Of a DNA stretch of 64,000 bases, positions 9,121 through 17,864 are shown piece after piece (position 1 is the stretch's first letter; each line of letters opens with the position of its first letter). The notes under the pieces were generated by a model. That model searched no databases and was not told where the DNA came from. It saw nothing but the letters and a program-made list of their open reading frames with translations. Position numbers and translations under genes: made by a program. The stretch lies in assembly GCA_024235695.1 (NCBI GenBank), contig JACKLX010000016.1, positions 1-64,000 on the forward strand, in the 5' to 3' direction. This DNA comes from Accumulibacter sp. (GTDB taxonomy: Bacteria; Pseudomonadota; Gammaproteobacteria; Burkholderiales; Rhodocyclaceae).

Positions 9121-10668
9121 ATGAACCAACGCAGGTACCAAGCGCAGCGACTTGCCCTGATAGTCGCGGCCGGCCTGGCGATGGCCGCACCGCAGGTAAC
9201 GCTGGCGCAGGCGCTCACCGGCGCGCCGGCCGATCCGCAACTGAAGTTTTCGACGCCGATGCCGCCGGGTGTCGCCTCGCCCGACAAGCTGGAAACCCGC
9301 CTGGGCACCCTGAATTTCTTCGACGGCTTCCCCGACAAGGCATCAGCCGAGAAACTGTTCGACAACCTCGATTTCCAGCGTGCCGTGCAGGCCTACCTGC
9401 TGGCGCTGCCGGCGGTCAACCAGGCGGCCAACCGCGCCGCCATCGCGTCGCTCGGTCCGGTGAACAAGACCGTGCCGATCTGGGAGCAGCTGGTCGATCC
9501 GCGCACGGTCGAACTCACCGCCAACGACAACACGCCCTACACCTGGTTCTGGCTCGACCTGAAGGACGGCCCGCTGGTGGTCGAGGTGCCACCCAAGGTG
9601 CTGGGCCTGGTGGACGACATGTGGTACCGCTGGGTGGTCGACCTGGGAATCACCGGCGCCGACAAGGGCGCCGGCGGCAAGTATCTGTTCGTGCCGCCCG
9701 GCTACCAGGGCAAGCTGCCTGATGGCTACCGGTTGGTGCGCCCGCGCACCTACAGCATCTGGCTGGCGTGGCGCAGCTTCCTGGTCGACGGCGATCCGAA
9801 ACCGGGTGTCGACCTGGTCAAGAAGCACACCCGCATCTACCCCTTGGCCGAGGCGGCGAAGCCCAAACCCGTGAACTTCATCGACATGTCCGGCAAGCCG
9901 TTCAACATGGTCAACCCGGCGGGCTTCGGCTACTGGCAACTGCTGAACCAGGTGGTGCAGGACGAACCCAGTGAATCGCTCGACCCGGTGACGCTCGGCT
10001 TCTTCCAGTCGATCGGCATCGAGAAGGGCAAGCCCTTCGCGCCGGACGAGCGGATGAAGAAGATTCTCACCGAAGCCGCCGCGCTGGGTGACGCCACGGC
10101 GCGCGCCAACGCCTTCCACAGCCGCGGCCGCGACGCCTACTATTACGCCGACAGCCACTGGCAGTTGCCGTTCATCGGCGGCTACCGTTTCCAGACCGCG
10201 CCGGGCGTGCTCAACCTCGACGGCGCCAACTTCTTCTTCTTCATGGCCACCGGCGTCACGCCGGCGATGGAAATGAAAATGGTCGGCAAGGGTTCGCAGT
10301 ACGCCTGGACCGCACGCGACAGGGACGGCAACGCTCTCGATGGCGGCAAGAACTACAGGCTGCGCCTGCCGCCGAACGTCCCGGTGAAGGACTTCTGGTC
10401 GGTCATCCTGTACAGCAACCAGACGCGCTCGATGATCCAGACCGATCAGCGTTTCCCGAGTGTCAGCAGTCAGAAGAAAGACCTGCAGGTCAATGGTGAT
10501 GGCTCGGTGGACGTGTTCTTCGGACCGACGGCGCCGGCCGGCAAGGAGAGCAACTGGGTGCAGACGGTGCCGGGCAGGAGCTGGAACACCATCCTGCGGC
10601 TCTACGGCCCGCTCGAGCCGTGGTTCGCCCGGAGCTGGCGACCCGGCGAGATCGAGCTGCAGCCGTGA
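9121..10668 (+). CDS. secreted DUF1254/DUF1214 domain protein
   Basis: About 515 residues from ATG 9121, which has GGAG six bases upstream. A signal peptide of about 29 residues ending in an Ala-rich cleavage region is followed by a DUF1254 domain (about 75-260). A C-terminal DUF1214 domain (about 390-510) has the typical 'DFWSVILYSNQTRSMIQ' and 'PGRSWNTILRLYGPLEPWF' blocks. Proteins of this family are exported and widespread in environmental proteobacteria; their biochemical function is not established. The gene is in the same direction as the sulfatase and separated by a structured 146-base spacer. Shared control by the divergent AraC-type gene is inferred. It ends convergent to an FAD-oxidoreductase gene. 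Confidence 0.9.
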   Translation: MNQRRYQAQRLALIVAAGLAMAAPQVTLAQALTGAPADPQLKFSTPMPPGVASPDKLETRLGTLNFFDGFPDKASAEKLFDNLDFQRAVQAYLLALPAVNQAANRAAIASLGPVNKTVPIWEQLVDPRTVELTANDNTPYTWFWLDLKDGPLVVEVPPKVLGLVDDMWYRWVVDLGITGADKGAGGKYLFVPPGYQGKLPDGYRLVRPRTYSIWLAWRSFLVDGDPKPGVDLVKKHTRIYPLAEAAKPKPVNFIDMSGKPFNMVNPAGFGYWQLLNQVVQDEPSESLDPVTLGFFQSIGIEKGKPFAPDERMKKILTEAAALGDATARANAFHSRGRDAYYYADSHWQLPFIGGYRFQTAPGVLNLDGANFFFFMATGVTPAMEMKMVGKGSQYAWTARDRDGNALDGGKNYRLRLPPNVPVKDFWSVILYSNQTRSMIQTDQRFPSVSSQKKDLQVNGDGSVDVFFGPTAPAGKESNWVQTVPGRSWNTILRLYGPLEPWFARSWRPGEIELQP

Positions 10669-10677
10669 GCTGAGCTG

Positions 10678-10693
10678 GCTGCCGGGCGGCAGC
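10678..10693. terminator. small hairpin between convergent genes
   Basis: GCTGCC and GGCAGC pair around GGGC in the 33-base gap between the DUF1254 stop and the convergent oxidoreductase stop. It is short and has no T-tract, so it is only a candidate bidirectional terminator. Confidence 0.3.
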
Positions 10694-10701
10694 AACGGCC
10701 G

Positions 10702-11952
10702 CTATTCGCGGTGGCGGTCGGGCGTTTTCGCGGCGTGGCCGTCGATCAACGGCGCCGTGCCAGTGCGTACGCGTCGGCTTCTACCGCGCAGCAGGAAGCG
10801 GCCGGGGTCGACGGCGTCGACCAGTTCGTCGGCCAGCGGTAGCGCTTCGCCGGCGATCTGGCAAGCCAGAAGTTCGCCGGCCAGCGCCGACCAGACGATG
10901 CCGCGGGCGCCAAAACCGTTGATCACGTACAGCCCCGCAACTCGCGGCATTTCGGCAAGCGGTCGCGACGGTGCGTCGGGGTCGATCGCCGCGGCGTCGC
11001 CGACGGCGCCGATCATCGGCAGGCGGTCGGGCGACAGCGGCCGGAAACCGACCCGTCCGTCGAGCTTGCTGGCAGCGAATCTGCTGCCGTAGCCGGGCAG
11101 GATGAAATCGAGCTTGGCCAGGTTTTCGCCGTGGTCGGCGTCGCGCAGCGCCGCTTCGTCGTCATCGACGCTGAAGGTGGCGCCGACGCAGCGCACGCCG
11201 TCGATCGCCGGTGTGACGTAGCCGAGGCGGCAGACGACGAGCTCGGGCACCGAAGCCGCCGCCGCGTCGAGATGCGAAACCTGGCCACGGGCAGCACGCA
11301 GAGGCAGGTGGGCGGTGACGGCAAAACGTTTGGCACCGGTGGCGTTGGCGACGATCAGGACCGGCGCTTCGGCGATCAGCGTGCCAGCCGCATCGCGGGC
11401 GCGCCACAGATTTGCCGGGCGGTCGATCTGTGCGACCTCGGTGCCGTAGTGCGGGCTGATCGCGGCGGCATGCCGTGCCAGGTTGGCACGGCACAGCGAC
11501 GCCGGGTCGACCCAGCCGCCGCCGGGGAACCACCAGCCGCCGGTGGCGACCGGCCAGCCAGCCAGCCGGCTGGCCGGCTCGCGGTCCACGAAGCGCAGCG
11601 CCTCGGCCGCCGGCTGCTGGCGCTCGACGACCAGGCGCTGGGTCGCGGCGTGGCGGTCGTCGCGCGCCAGATGGAGGACGCCGGTCGGCGCCCAGCGCAG
11701 AGGCTGGCCGCTGGCGGTCAGCGCCGCGAAATGCCGGCAGGCCTGCGTGAAGCCGGCGCGCGTCAGTCGCGCCAGGCGGTTGTCGTCGAGCGAGGGCAGC
11801 GGCCGCAGGACGCCGGCGAGATTGCCGGAAGCGCCCCGGCCGGGGGCGTCGGCGGCGTCGATCAGGTCGATCGTCCAGCCGCGTGCGGCCAGACCTTGGG
11901 CAGCGCTGCTGCCGGCCAGACCGGCGCCGATGACGATCGCGTGGCGGTTCAT
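10702..11952 (-). CDS. FAD-dependent oxidoreductase, MnmC C-domain-like
   Basis: The 416-residue protein has an N-terminal dinucleotide-binding fold (IGAGLAGSSAAQGLA at about residues 8-22) and a DAO-type oxidoreductase fold. It resembles the C-terminal half of MnmC, which oxidatively removes the carboxymethyl group of cmnm5s2U34 in tRNA. 'GRGASGNLAGVLRPLPS' near residue 40, 'GFRPLSPDRLPMIGAV', and 'GARGIVWSALAGELLACQI' near the C-terminus match that family. The methyltransferase half of bifunctional MnmC is not adjacent, so this is a stand-alone MnmC2-type enzyme or a relative with another substrate. The start is 28 bases after the lysS stop in the same direction, so co-transcription with lysS is likely and would suit a tRNA-linked role. 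Confidence 0.75.
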   Translation of the reverse strand: MNRHAIVIGAGLAGSSAAQGLAARGWTIDLIDAADAPGRGASGNLAGVLRPLPSLDDNRLARLTRAGFTQACRHFAALTASGQPLRWAPTGVLHLARDDRHAATQRLVVERQQPAAEALRFVDREPASRLAGWPVATGGWWFPGGGWVDPASLCRANLARHAAAISPHYGTEVAQIDRPANLWRARDAAGTLIAEAPVLIVANATGAKRFAVTAHLPLRAARGQVSHLDAAAASVPELVVCRLGYVTPAIDGVRCVGATFSVDDDEAALRDADHGENLAKLDFILPGYGSRFAASKLDGRVGFRPLSPDRLPMIGAVGDAAAIDPDAPSRPLAEMPRVAGLYVINGFGARGIVWSALAGELLACQIAGEALPLADELVDAVDPGRFLLRGRSRRVRTGTAPLIDGHAAKTPDRHRE

Positions 11953-11980
11953 CGACCGGCAGGCGGGCGTAGCGGCCTGC

Positions 11981-13495
11981 CTACTCGGGCCGCATCTGCG
12001 GGAAAAGGATCACGTCGCGGATGTTCGCCGAGTCGGTCAGCAGCATCACCAGCCGGTCGATGCCGATGCCGCAGCCGGCGGTCGGCGGCAAGCCGTACTC
12101 GAGCGCCCGGACGTAGTCGGCGTCGTAGTACATCGCCTCTTCGTCGCCGGCGTCCTTCGCCCGGGCCTGTTCGAGGAAGCGCGCCGCCTGGTCTTCCGGG
12201 TCGTTCAGTTCGGAGAAGCCGTTGGCGATCTCGCGGCCGGCAATGAACAGCTCGAAGCGCTCGGCGATCTCCGGGTTGCGGTCGCTGCGGCGCGCCAGCG
12301 GGCTGACTTCGGCCGGGTAGTCGATGATGAAGGTCGGATCCCACAGCTCGGCTTCGGCGGTCTCTTCGAAGAGCAGCAATTGCAGCGTGCCGAGCCCGGC
12401 GTCGGCGCCGACCTCGACCTTCATCGCCGCCAGCTTGTCGCGCAGCCACGATGCGTCGGCGAGTTGCGCGACGCTGTAGCCGGGATGGTTGCGGCGGATC
12501 GCTTCGCTGATTGTCAGGCGGGCAAAAGGCTTCGAGAAATCGAGTGTCCGGCCCTGGTATTCGAATACCTCGCTAGCCAGCGCCTGGCGTGCGCTGTGAC
12601 GCAGCAGGCCTTCGGTGAAGTTCATCAGGCGGCGGTATTCCGAGTACGCCTCGTAAAACTCCATCATTGTGAATTCGGGGTTGTGGCGCGGGCTGATGCC
12701 TTCGTTACGGAAGTTTCGGTTGATCTCGAAGACCTTCTCGAGGCCGCCGACGACCAGACGCTTGAGGTACAACTCGGGCGCGATGCGCAGGAACAGCTCC
12801 ATGTCGAGCGCGTTGTGGTGGGTCTTGAAGGGTCTCGCCGACGCACCGCCCGGGATGGGGTGCATCATCGGCGTTTCGACTTCGAGGAAACCGTCGTCCA
12901 CCATGTAGCTGCGGATCGACTGGACGATCCGGCTGCGCACGGCGAAGGTGAACCGCGATTGCTCGTTGGTGATCAGGTCCACGTAGCGCATGCGGTACTT
13001 CTGTTCCTGGTCGGTCAGCCCGTGGAACTTCTCCGGCAGCGGTCGCAGCGACTTGGCGAGCAGCCGCACCTCCGAACACTCGATGGTCAGTTCGCCGGTG
13101 CGCGTGCGAAACAGCGTGCCGACGGCGCCGACCATGTCGCCCATGTCCCAGCGCTTGAACGCCGAGTAGGCATCCTCACCGATCTGGTCGCGGCTGACGT
13201 AGGCCTGGATGCGGCCCGAAAGATCCTGCACGGTGATGAACGAGGCCTTGCCCATCACCCGCTTGAGCATGATCCGGCCGGCGACGCGCACTTCGACCGG
13301 CATTTCGGCGAGCTCTTCGCGCGTCCTGGCGTCGTAGAACTCGTTGATCTTGCCGGCGGTGTTCTGGCGTTCGAAATCGTTCGGATAGGCGCCGCCGGTC
13401 TGCCGCCATTCGGCGAGCTTGGCACGGCGTTCGGCGATGATGCGGTTCTCGTCGTGCTGCGGCGAGCCGTTCTGGGGGGCGTCGGAGTGAGACAT
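11981..13495 (-). CDS. lysS: lysyl-tRNA synthetase, class II
   Basis: 504 residues, the normal length for LysS. The N-terminal OB-fold anticodon-binding domain (about 55-165) includes '[18 protein letters not shown]'. The class II catalytic core has motif 2 around [20 protein letters not shown] and motif 3 in [13 protein letters not shown], followed by the conserved '[13 protein letters not shown]' ending. It charges tRNA-Lys with lysine in the cytoplasm. ATG 13495 was chosen because the sequence upstream belongs to other genes (an Ivy-like gene and prfB), although a long open frame continues there. It sits downstream of prfB in the same direction, the common prfB-lysS arrangement of proteobacteria, here with a small gene between. 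Confidence 0.95.
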   Translation of the reverse strand: MSHSDAPQNGSPQHDENRIIAERRAKLAEWRQTGGAYPNDFERQNTAGKINEFYDARTREELAEMPVEVRVAGRIMLKRVMGKASFITVQDLSGRIQAYVSRDQIGEDAYSAFKRWDMGDMVGAVGTLFRTRTGELTIECSEVRLLAKSLRPLPEKFHGLTDQEQKYRMRYVDLITNEQSRFTFAVRSRIVQSIRSYMVDDGFLEVETPMMHPIPGGASARPFKTHHNALDMELFLRIAPELYLKRLVVGGLEKVFEINRNFRNEGISPRHNPEFTMMEFYEAYSEYRRLMNFTEGLLRHSARQALASEVFEYQGRTLDFSKPFARLTISEAIRRNHPGYSVAQLADASWLRDKLAAMKVEVGADAGLGTLQLLLFEETAEAELWDPTFIIDYPAEVSPLARRSDRNPEIAERFELFIAGREIANGFSELNDPEDQAARFLEQARAKDAGDEEAMYYDADYVRALEYGLPPTAGCGIGIDRLVMLLTDSANIRDVILFPQMRPE

Positions 13496-13515
13496 GATGG
13501 GGTGGGCTTTCGCGA

Positions 13516-14001
13516 TCAGTTCTTGGATGGGTCGGCCAGGCTCTGCGCGTCGCTGTTGGCGCGCTCGAGCAGGAAGCCGCCGATCGCCCTGGCGGTCGCC
13601 TTGTCGGCCGGCATGCCGTACCAGCGCGAAAACGCGGTGCGCGTATCGCCGGGTTCGTTGCCCACCGGCGGCAGGTAGAAGAGGCCGCTGGCCAGCCCGG
13701 TCTGCGGTTCGAACAGCAGGTAGATGCGTTCGTCGAGGCAGCCTTTCGAACTGCACGCCGAGGTCAGCAGGTAGCGCGTGCCGTCGATGGTGACGATCTC
13801 GGCGGACTTGCCGGCGGCGAGCCGTTTGGTCCACGCCGGCAGATCGCTGCCCTTGACCGCGTTGCGGTAGGCTTTGGCCAAGTCGGGCTTTGACTTGAGC
13901 AGTGCTTCCGGTTGCTGGCCGACGTAGCTGTCGAGCGATGCGGCGACTGCCGGCGCGGCAAGTGCCGCCGTCAGGATGCTGCAGCAGAGCAGTCTTTTCA
14001 C
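13516..14001 (-). CDS. Ivy-like lysozyme inhibitor family protein
   Basis: A 161-residue secreted protein with a clear signal peptide (about 1-21). The body resembles the Ivy (inhibitor of vertebrate lysozyme) family: a paired-cysteine loop in '[23 protein letters not shown]' (two blocks), then 'GLFYLPP', and an '[11 protein letters not shown]' C-terminal helix start. In Ivy the loop is CKPHDC, and its His blocks the lysozyme active site. Here the loop is C83-SSKG-C88 without a His, so inhibition by that mechanism is doubtful. It is a periplasmic protein of uncertain job: a diverged inhibitor, or a family member with another role. It lies between prfB and lysS, three bases beyond the prfB stop. 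Confidence 0.6.
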   Translation of the reverse strand: MKRLLCCSILTAALAAPAVAASLDSYVGQQPEALLKSKPDLAKAYRNAVKGSDLPAWTKRLAAGKSAEIVTIDGTRYLLTSACSSKGCLDERIYLLFEPQTGLASGLFYLPPVGNEPGDTRTAFSRWYGMPADKATARAIGGFLLERANSDAQSLADPSKN

Positions 14002-14004
14002 GGT

Positions 14005-15109
14005 TTACACCCCCTGTTTGAGGCTTGCTTCGATGAACTGGTCGAGGTCGCCGTCGAGCACGCCCTGCGTATTGCCGACCTCGACGTTGGTACGCAAGTC
14101 CTTGATTCGAGACTGGTCGAGGACGTACGAGCGGATCTGGTGGCCCCAGCCGATGTCGGACTTGGCGTCTTCGAGCTTCTGCTGCTCGGCCTGGCGCTTG
14201 CGCATCTCGGCCTCGTAGATACGCGATTTCAACATCGCCATTGCCTCGGCGCGATTGCGGTGCTGCGAGCGGTCGTTCTGGCACTGGACGACGATATTGG
14301 TCGGCAGGTGGGTGATGCGCACCGCCGAGTCGGTCTTGTTGATGTGCTGACCACCGGCGCCGGAGGCACGGTAGGTGTCGATGCGCAGGTCGGCCGGATT
14401 GATGTCGACTTCGAAGGAGTCGTCGATCTCGGGGTAGGCGGTCACCGAGCAGAAGCTGGTATGGCGGCGGGCGTTCGAATCGAAGGGCGACTTGCGCACC
14501 AGACGATGGATGCCGGTTTCCGAGCGCAGCATGCCGTAGGCGTACTCGCCGGCGAGCTTGATGCTGGCGGTCTTGATGCCGGCGACCTCGCCCTCCGACT
14601 CCTCGAGCACTTCGACGGCGTAGCCCTTGCGTTCACCGTAGCGCACATACATGCGCAGCAGCATCGCCGCCCAGTCCTGCGCTTCGGTGCCGCCGGCGCC
14701 AGCCTGGATGTCGACGAAGCAGTTGAGCGGGTCGGCCGGATTGTTGAACATGCGCCGGAACTCGAGGCCGCCAATCTCCTTCTCGATTGCATCGATGTCG
14801 GCAGCGATCGCCTTCAGCGTGTCTTCGTCGTCTTCATCGCGGGCCATCGCGAACAGTTCGCCGGCGTCACGCAGGCCGTCGCCAACACGGTCGAGCGTCA
14901 GCACGACGTTCTCGAGCGACCGCTTTTCGCGTCCCAGCGCCTGCGCGCGCTCGGCGTCGTCCCAGACCTTCGGATCCTCGAGTTCGAGCGCGACGGCCTT
15001 TAACTGATCCGCTTTCTGATCGTAGTCAAAGATACCTCCGCAGCTCTGTGGCGCGCTGACCGAGGTCGTCGAGCCGGTTGTCGATGATGTTGAGTTGTTC
15101 GGCTTCCAT
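14005..15109 (-). CDS. prfB: peptide chain release factor 2, with programmed +1 frameshift
   Basis: RF2 recognises UGA and UAA stop codons and triggers peptide release. The product is about 367 residues and is made from two frames. ATG 15109 starts 27 codons that end at an in-frame TGA (15028-15026), and translation then continues in the +1 frame as '[10 protein letters not shown]'. The second part contains the SPF stop-codon recognition tripeptide (in [12 protein letters not shown]) and the GGQ catalytic motif ([11 protein letters not shown]). The frameshift cassette is the classical one (separate entry), so this is autoregulation and not a broken gene. A perfect -10 TATAAT is about 35 bases upstream. 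Downstream in the same direction are the Ivy-like gene and lysS. Confidence 0.96.
15025..15040 (-). promoter_or_regulatory. prfB +1 programmed frameshift site
   Basis: Read on the minus strand, a Shine-Dalgarno-like GGAGG (15039-15035) is followed by TAT, the slippery CTT (15031-15029), the in-frame stop TGA (15028-15026) and C. The three-base distance between the internal Shine-Dalgarno and CTT, and the TGAC context, are those known for RF2 autoregulation: low RF2 slows termination at UGA and lets the ribosome slip to +1. Confidence 0.95.
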
Positions 15110-15142
15110 GGTTTGTCTGATCGCTTGAGGGAGAAGCCGCCC

Positions 15143-15148
15143 ATTATA
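15143..15148 (-). promoter_or_regulatory. prfB -10 element
   Basis: A perfect TATAAT on the minus strand, giving a predicted start near 15136 and a leader of about 27 bases. The -35 region is GC-rich without a good match, so strength is uncertain. Confidence 0.45.
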
Positions 15149-15337
15149 TACGTACGCTGCTGCGGGCCGGCTCGCCGAATCGACCGAAGAGCATTGCTCC
15201 GGGTGCGGCACGGCACCGGTTGCCGGGCTGCTGCGAGTTGCCGGCCGTGCCCCTTTGGCGACAGCAGGGGCAAGGCCCAAACGATCGCCAGATGACGCCT
15301 CTTGCCACTCTGACCAACGGCTACTGCCGTATGGCGG

Positions 15338-16162
15338 TCAGCCGCCGAGCCGGTTGCCGGTGTGGCGCAGCACGGGTAACTGGAACGTGTGGCGCGCGCG
15401 TCGATCGGGGCAGTCGAAAACGAGCTCGGTCGGTTCAGTCCGCCAGGCGTTGCTCAGACGCACGATGTATCGCCGCTTCGCTGACAGGCCGGAAATGGTG
15501 TAGGAGCGCTTGCTGTAGCTGCGCCCTGTCCGACGATCCGTTACGCGCGTTTCGGCCTGCCCCAGCCGAACCTCGGCGACCAGCCTGCGGTCGGCCGCAT
15601 CGAGCACATAAACGCGCTCGATCACTTCGCGCTGCCTGCGATCGTCAACGCCTTCGAAGCCGGTCTCGGAAGCGATGCTGCCGCTTACCTTGCATACCTT
15701 CGCGTCCTCTGTCAGTGGCGGAACTGGTGGAGACGGAGGAGACGGAGGAGAGGCGTCCGAGACTGGCTCGCTGCAGGTTTCATAGCGGAGAAAGCCGATG
15801 CCTGCCTTGCGCGGCAGCGGCGCAACGAAGCGCGCCGTCGTTCCCGGGTCGATATCCTGTACCCTGATCGTTTGCGTTCCGTAGCTGACGACTGGCAGCC
15901 CCTTGTTTCGATCATCAAAATGGCTGCTCAGGGAAAACACCAGGTCGACGCAAGGGTAGCGCCATCGCGATCTGTTGGTGACCGTGCCGACGATGTTCCC
16001 GGCTTCGCCGGCCACGCTCTGCGAGGAGAAGCTTGTCGTCAGGTCATCCGCGGGCGCCGCCGCAAGGGCGGGAGAAGTCGCCAGCCCGGCCGTGCAGAGC
16101 AAGAGGCCAAGCCACAGTGGCCGGCGGCAAGAAGCTGGAACCCTCAGGTCGAAGAAAGTCAT
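15338..16162 (-). CDS. secreted protein of unknown function with proline-rich linker
   Basis: About 274 residues from ATG 16162, chosen because GGAG lies six bases upstream and a signal peptide follows at once; the long upstream open frame is not coding-like. After cleavage near residue 33 there is a beta-rich domain of about 100 residues ('[13 protein letters not shown]', '[15 protein letters not shown]'), which looks like an FxLYD-type or similar small beta-sandwich. A linker with repeated SPP units follows, and then a second domain with two Cys (VCKVSG, FDCPD) and '[20 protein letters not shown]'. I do not recognise the family. The layout suggests an extracytoplasmic two-domain protein. 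It is monocistronic, between prfB and a PEP-CTERM gene. Confidence 0.7.
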   Translation of the reverse strand: MTFFDLRVPASCRRPLWLGLLLCTAGLATSPALAAAPADDLTTSFSSQSVAGEAGNIVGTVTNRSRWRYPCVDLVFSLSSHFDDRNKGLPVVSYGTQTIRVQDIDPGTTARFVAPLPRKAGIGFLRYETCSEPVSDASPPSPPSPPVPPLTEDAKVCKVSGSIASETGFEGVDDRRQREVIERVYVLDAADRRLVAEVRLGQAETRVTDRRTGRSYSKRSYTISGLSAKRRYIVRLSNAWRTEPTELVFDCPDRRARHTFQLPVLRHTGNRLGG

Positions 16163-16521
16163 GCCGGTCTCCATGTTGGCGGTTGGCGTCGTTCCGCCCC
16201 GGCGAATGCGCTCGGTTCGGCGTCCGGCGGGTCGAAATCCTGCGGGTCCCTGCTTTTTCCAGGCCCACGTGCTTCCCGGCCAGTGCTGATGCAGTGTCGC
16301 CGGAAGTGGTGACCGATATCCTTGGGCGGTTAGCCACCCGCCGACGAGAGCGGCGGTGATCAACGCGCCTTACCGCCTGTCGCGATTAGCCCGCCAGACG
16401 GCTCGTCAGCCCGACGCGTTCTCGATACGCTCGACCATCACGGCGTCCGCGCGCACCGACGAAGGGGTAGAAAAGGAGAGGGAACCGAGGCTCCCTCTTG
16501 TGTCGTCGCGCGGCAGTTCGA
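16163..16521. other. 359-base intergenic region
   Basis: Between the start of the secreted unknown gene and the stop of the PEP-CTERM gene, both on the minus strand. Apart from the terminator at 16471-16497 I see no gene or clear promoter; open frames here are uninterpretable. Confidence 0.5.
16471..16497 (-). terminator. Rho-independent terminator of the first PEP-CTERM gene
   Basis: On the minus strand GAGGGA (16497-16492) pairs with TCCCTC (16483-16478) around an eight-base loop that can pair further. TCCTTTTCT follows. It lies 25 bases past the stop codon of the PEP-CTERM gene. Confidence 0.6.
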
Positions 16522-17334
16522 TCAGCCGTGCGTCACCCGGCGACGCGTCATCACCAGCCCGACCAGGCAAAGGCCCAGGAGGGCAACCGAGGTGGGTTCG
16601 GGAACCTGGGTCCCTTCACCCTGAAAGGTCAGTCCATCAATGGTGTTGTTGATGTCACCAAATGGTTTGAAACCGGCGCCAAGCAGCGTGCCGGTAAGAC
16701 TGTACGGGGCGACCAGTCCGCCGGCCTGGCCGACCCACAGGATGCTGCTGTCGGGATCGTAGGCCAGCGCACCTGCCAGGTTGGGTGTCGTGAACTGCGG
16801 CGTGAAGATGTTGGTGCCGGGATCCCAGGTTCCAACTTGTTGTGCGCCCCAGTTTGTGATCCACAACTGGCTTCCTACCAGGGCCATGCCGACGACGCTC
16901 GGTACCGAAAAGGTCTGGATGACGGCGCCAGTGACCGGGTCGATCTGCTGGATGTTGTCGGGGTAGTGGGCGTGATAGAGCTTGCCGCCACTGAACTGCA
17001 TTTCTTCGTTGCAGCAGTTGTTGGGGAAACCGGCGGTAACGGTACTCAGCACATTGCCATCGTAATCGATCGTACGCAGGGTATTGGCTTCCGGTTCGCC
17101 CGCGTAGAGATACCCTGGGCCATCGCCCAGACCGTTCAGGTTGAAAGTCAGAGGAATGCCGATCTGGCTGACGAAGTTGGCGCCGTTGACCGTTGCCTTG
17201 ACGAGGGTGCTGAACCCGGTGCCGGCGAATTCCTCATTATCGGTGCCGATAAAAAGCACTCCAGCGGAGGCAACTTGCGCCGTTGCGCAGGCGGCCAGCG
17301 CCAGACTGCCGAGCAGGGACTTGGACGACTTCAT
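16522..17334 (-). CDS. PEP-CTERM sorting-domain protein, beta-propeller-like
   Basis: 270 residues with an N-terminal signal peptide (about 1-24) and a C-terminal PEP-CTERM tail: VPEPTSVALLGL, a hydrophobic segment, then an Arg cluster (TRRR) near residue 265. Such tails are recognised by exosortase and removed as the protein is moved to the surface or exopolysaccharide. The body has repeated blades such as 'LYAGEPEANTLRTIDYDGNV' and 'LWITNWGAQQVGTWDPGT', suggesting an SMP-30/NHL-like propeller; this part is inferred. AAGGAG is upstream of the ATG. A sigma-54-type promoter and upstream dyad lie 127-212 bases upstream, in the same arrangement as at the next PEP-CTERM gene. No exosortase gene is in the window. 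Confidence 0.88.
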   Translation of the reverse strand: MKSSKSLLGSLALAACATAQVASAGVLFIGTDNEEFAGTGFSTLVKATVNGANFVSQIGIPLTFNLNGLGDGPGYLYAGEPEANTLRTIDYDGNVLSTVTAGFPNNCCNEEMQFSGGKLYHAHYPDNIQQIDPVTGAVIQTFSVPSVVGMALVGSQLWITNWGAQQVGTWDPGTNIFTPQFTTPNLAGALAYDPDSSILWVGQAGGLVAPYSLTGTLLGAGFKPFGDINNTIDGLTFQGEGTQVPEPTSVALLGLCLVGLVMTRRRVTHG

Positions 17335-17460
17335 GGCAACACTCCTTGTGAAGGGTCGAAGTACGTGAGGCTGCTACGCCAGCTACCGTGTGAGGCGCAC
17401 GCCCCGAGAATACGCTCGCGCGTGCCTAGCACGCGCTGTTGAGCGTCGTGGCAGAGAGCA

Positions 17461-17476
17461 AGCACAACTTGTGCCC
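17461..17476 (-). promoter_or_regulatory. sigma-54 (-24/-12) promoter of the first PEP-CTERM gene
   Basis: On the minus strand GGGCACAAGTTGTGCT has GG (17475-17474) and GC (17463-17462) with the required ten-base spacing, and keeps GGCAC and TGCT of the consensus TGGCACGNNNNTTGCW. The predicted start near 17450 gives a leader of about 116 bases, nearly the same as for the second PEP-CTERM gene. Confidence 0.6.
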
Positions 17477-17527
17477 TATTGCTAAGGTATTGGTTTGTTG
17501 GAGTTTACGTTCTTCACCGTGAACCAA

Positions 17528-17546
17528 CTGTAAAGAATTCCGACAG
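17528..17546. promoter_or_regulatory. upstream activator dyad, first PEP-CTERM promoter
   Basis: On the plus strand CTGTAAAGAATTCCGACAG is an imperfect dyad (CTGT-N11-ACAG). It lies 51 bases upstream of the -24 element. It matches the element at 18645-18663 at 14 of 19 positions, with common core TGTAA-N4-TTCCGACAG. Confidence 0.6.
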
Positions 17547-17778
17547 ATTGACCGATCACGGCGCGGGCGCAGCCGACAGCTGCCATCACGTCTTCGCAAG
17601 GAAAGCCGTTATACGTGCATGACGTCGCGGAGAAGGTCTGTTTCTTGGCCCCCGCGTGCGCGATCGGCTGGCGAGAATGCAACAGGCATGAGTCCGCGAC
17701 GACCAGGCCAGACGCTGGCGGCGCTTGCCCCGGGTGTCGGTGGGCGACCCTGCGGCGCTGGCTGGCTCGCTCGGCGGG

Positions 17779-17807
17779 TCAACGAAACGGGGTCGCGTCA
17801 GCGACCC
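17779..17807 (-). terminator. terminator of the second PEP-CTERM gene
   Basis: GGGGTCGC (17788-17795) and GCGACCCC (17800-17807) form a perfect 8-bp stem with a four-base loop. On the minus strand it is followed by GTTTCGTT. It lies about 57 bases past the stop codon at 17865. Confidence 0.55.
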
Positions 17808-17864
17808 CGAATTGCCGCCGCGAGCGGCTCACAAGCCCAGGTACCCGGCCTTGCCGGGTCTTGC

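Larger units (their letters stand above)
17335..17864. other. 530-base intergenic region between the PEP-CTERM genes
   Basis: No gene is supported. It contains the sigma-54-type promoter (17461-17476) and upstream dyad (17528-17546) of the first PEP-CTERM gene. At its right end is the terminator hairpin of the second PEP-CTERM gene (17779-17807), plus a smaller ACCCGGC/GCCGGGT hairpin at 17843-17859. Confidence 0.6.

Noticed and set aside
11483-13678. Long plus-strand open frame (about 730 codons) opposite lysS and the MnmC2-like gene
   Set aside because: It is the GC-rich mirror of two well-supported minus-strand genes; the translation is Arg/Ala-rich with no recognisable domain.
15026-15028. 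In-frame TGA early in prfB as a sign of a pseudogene
   Set aside because: The full RF2 frameshift cassette surrounds it and the downstream protein is intact with SPF and GGQ motifs.
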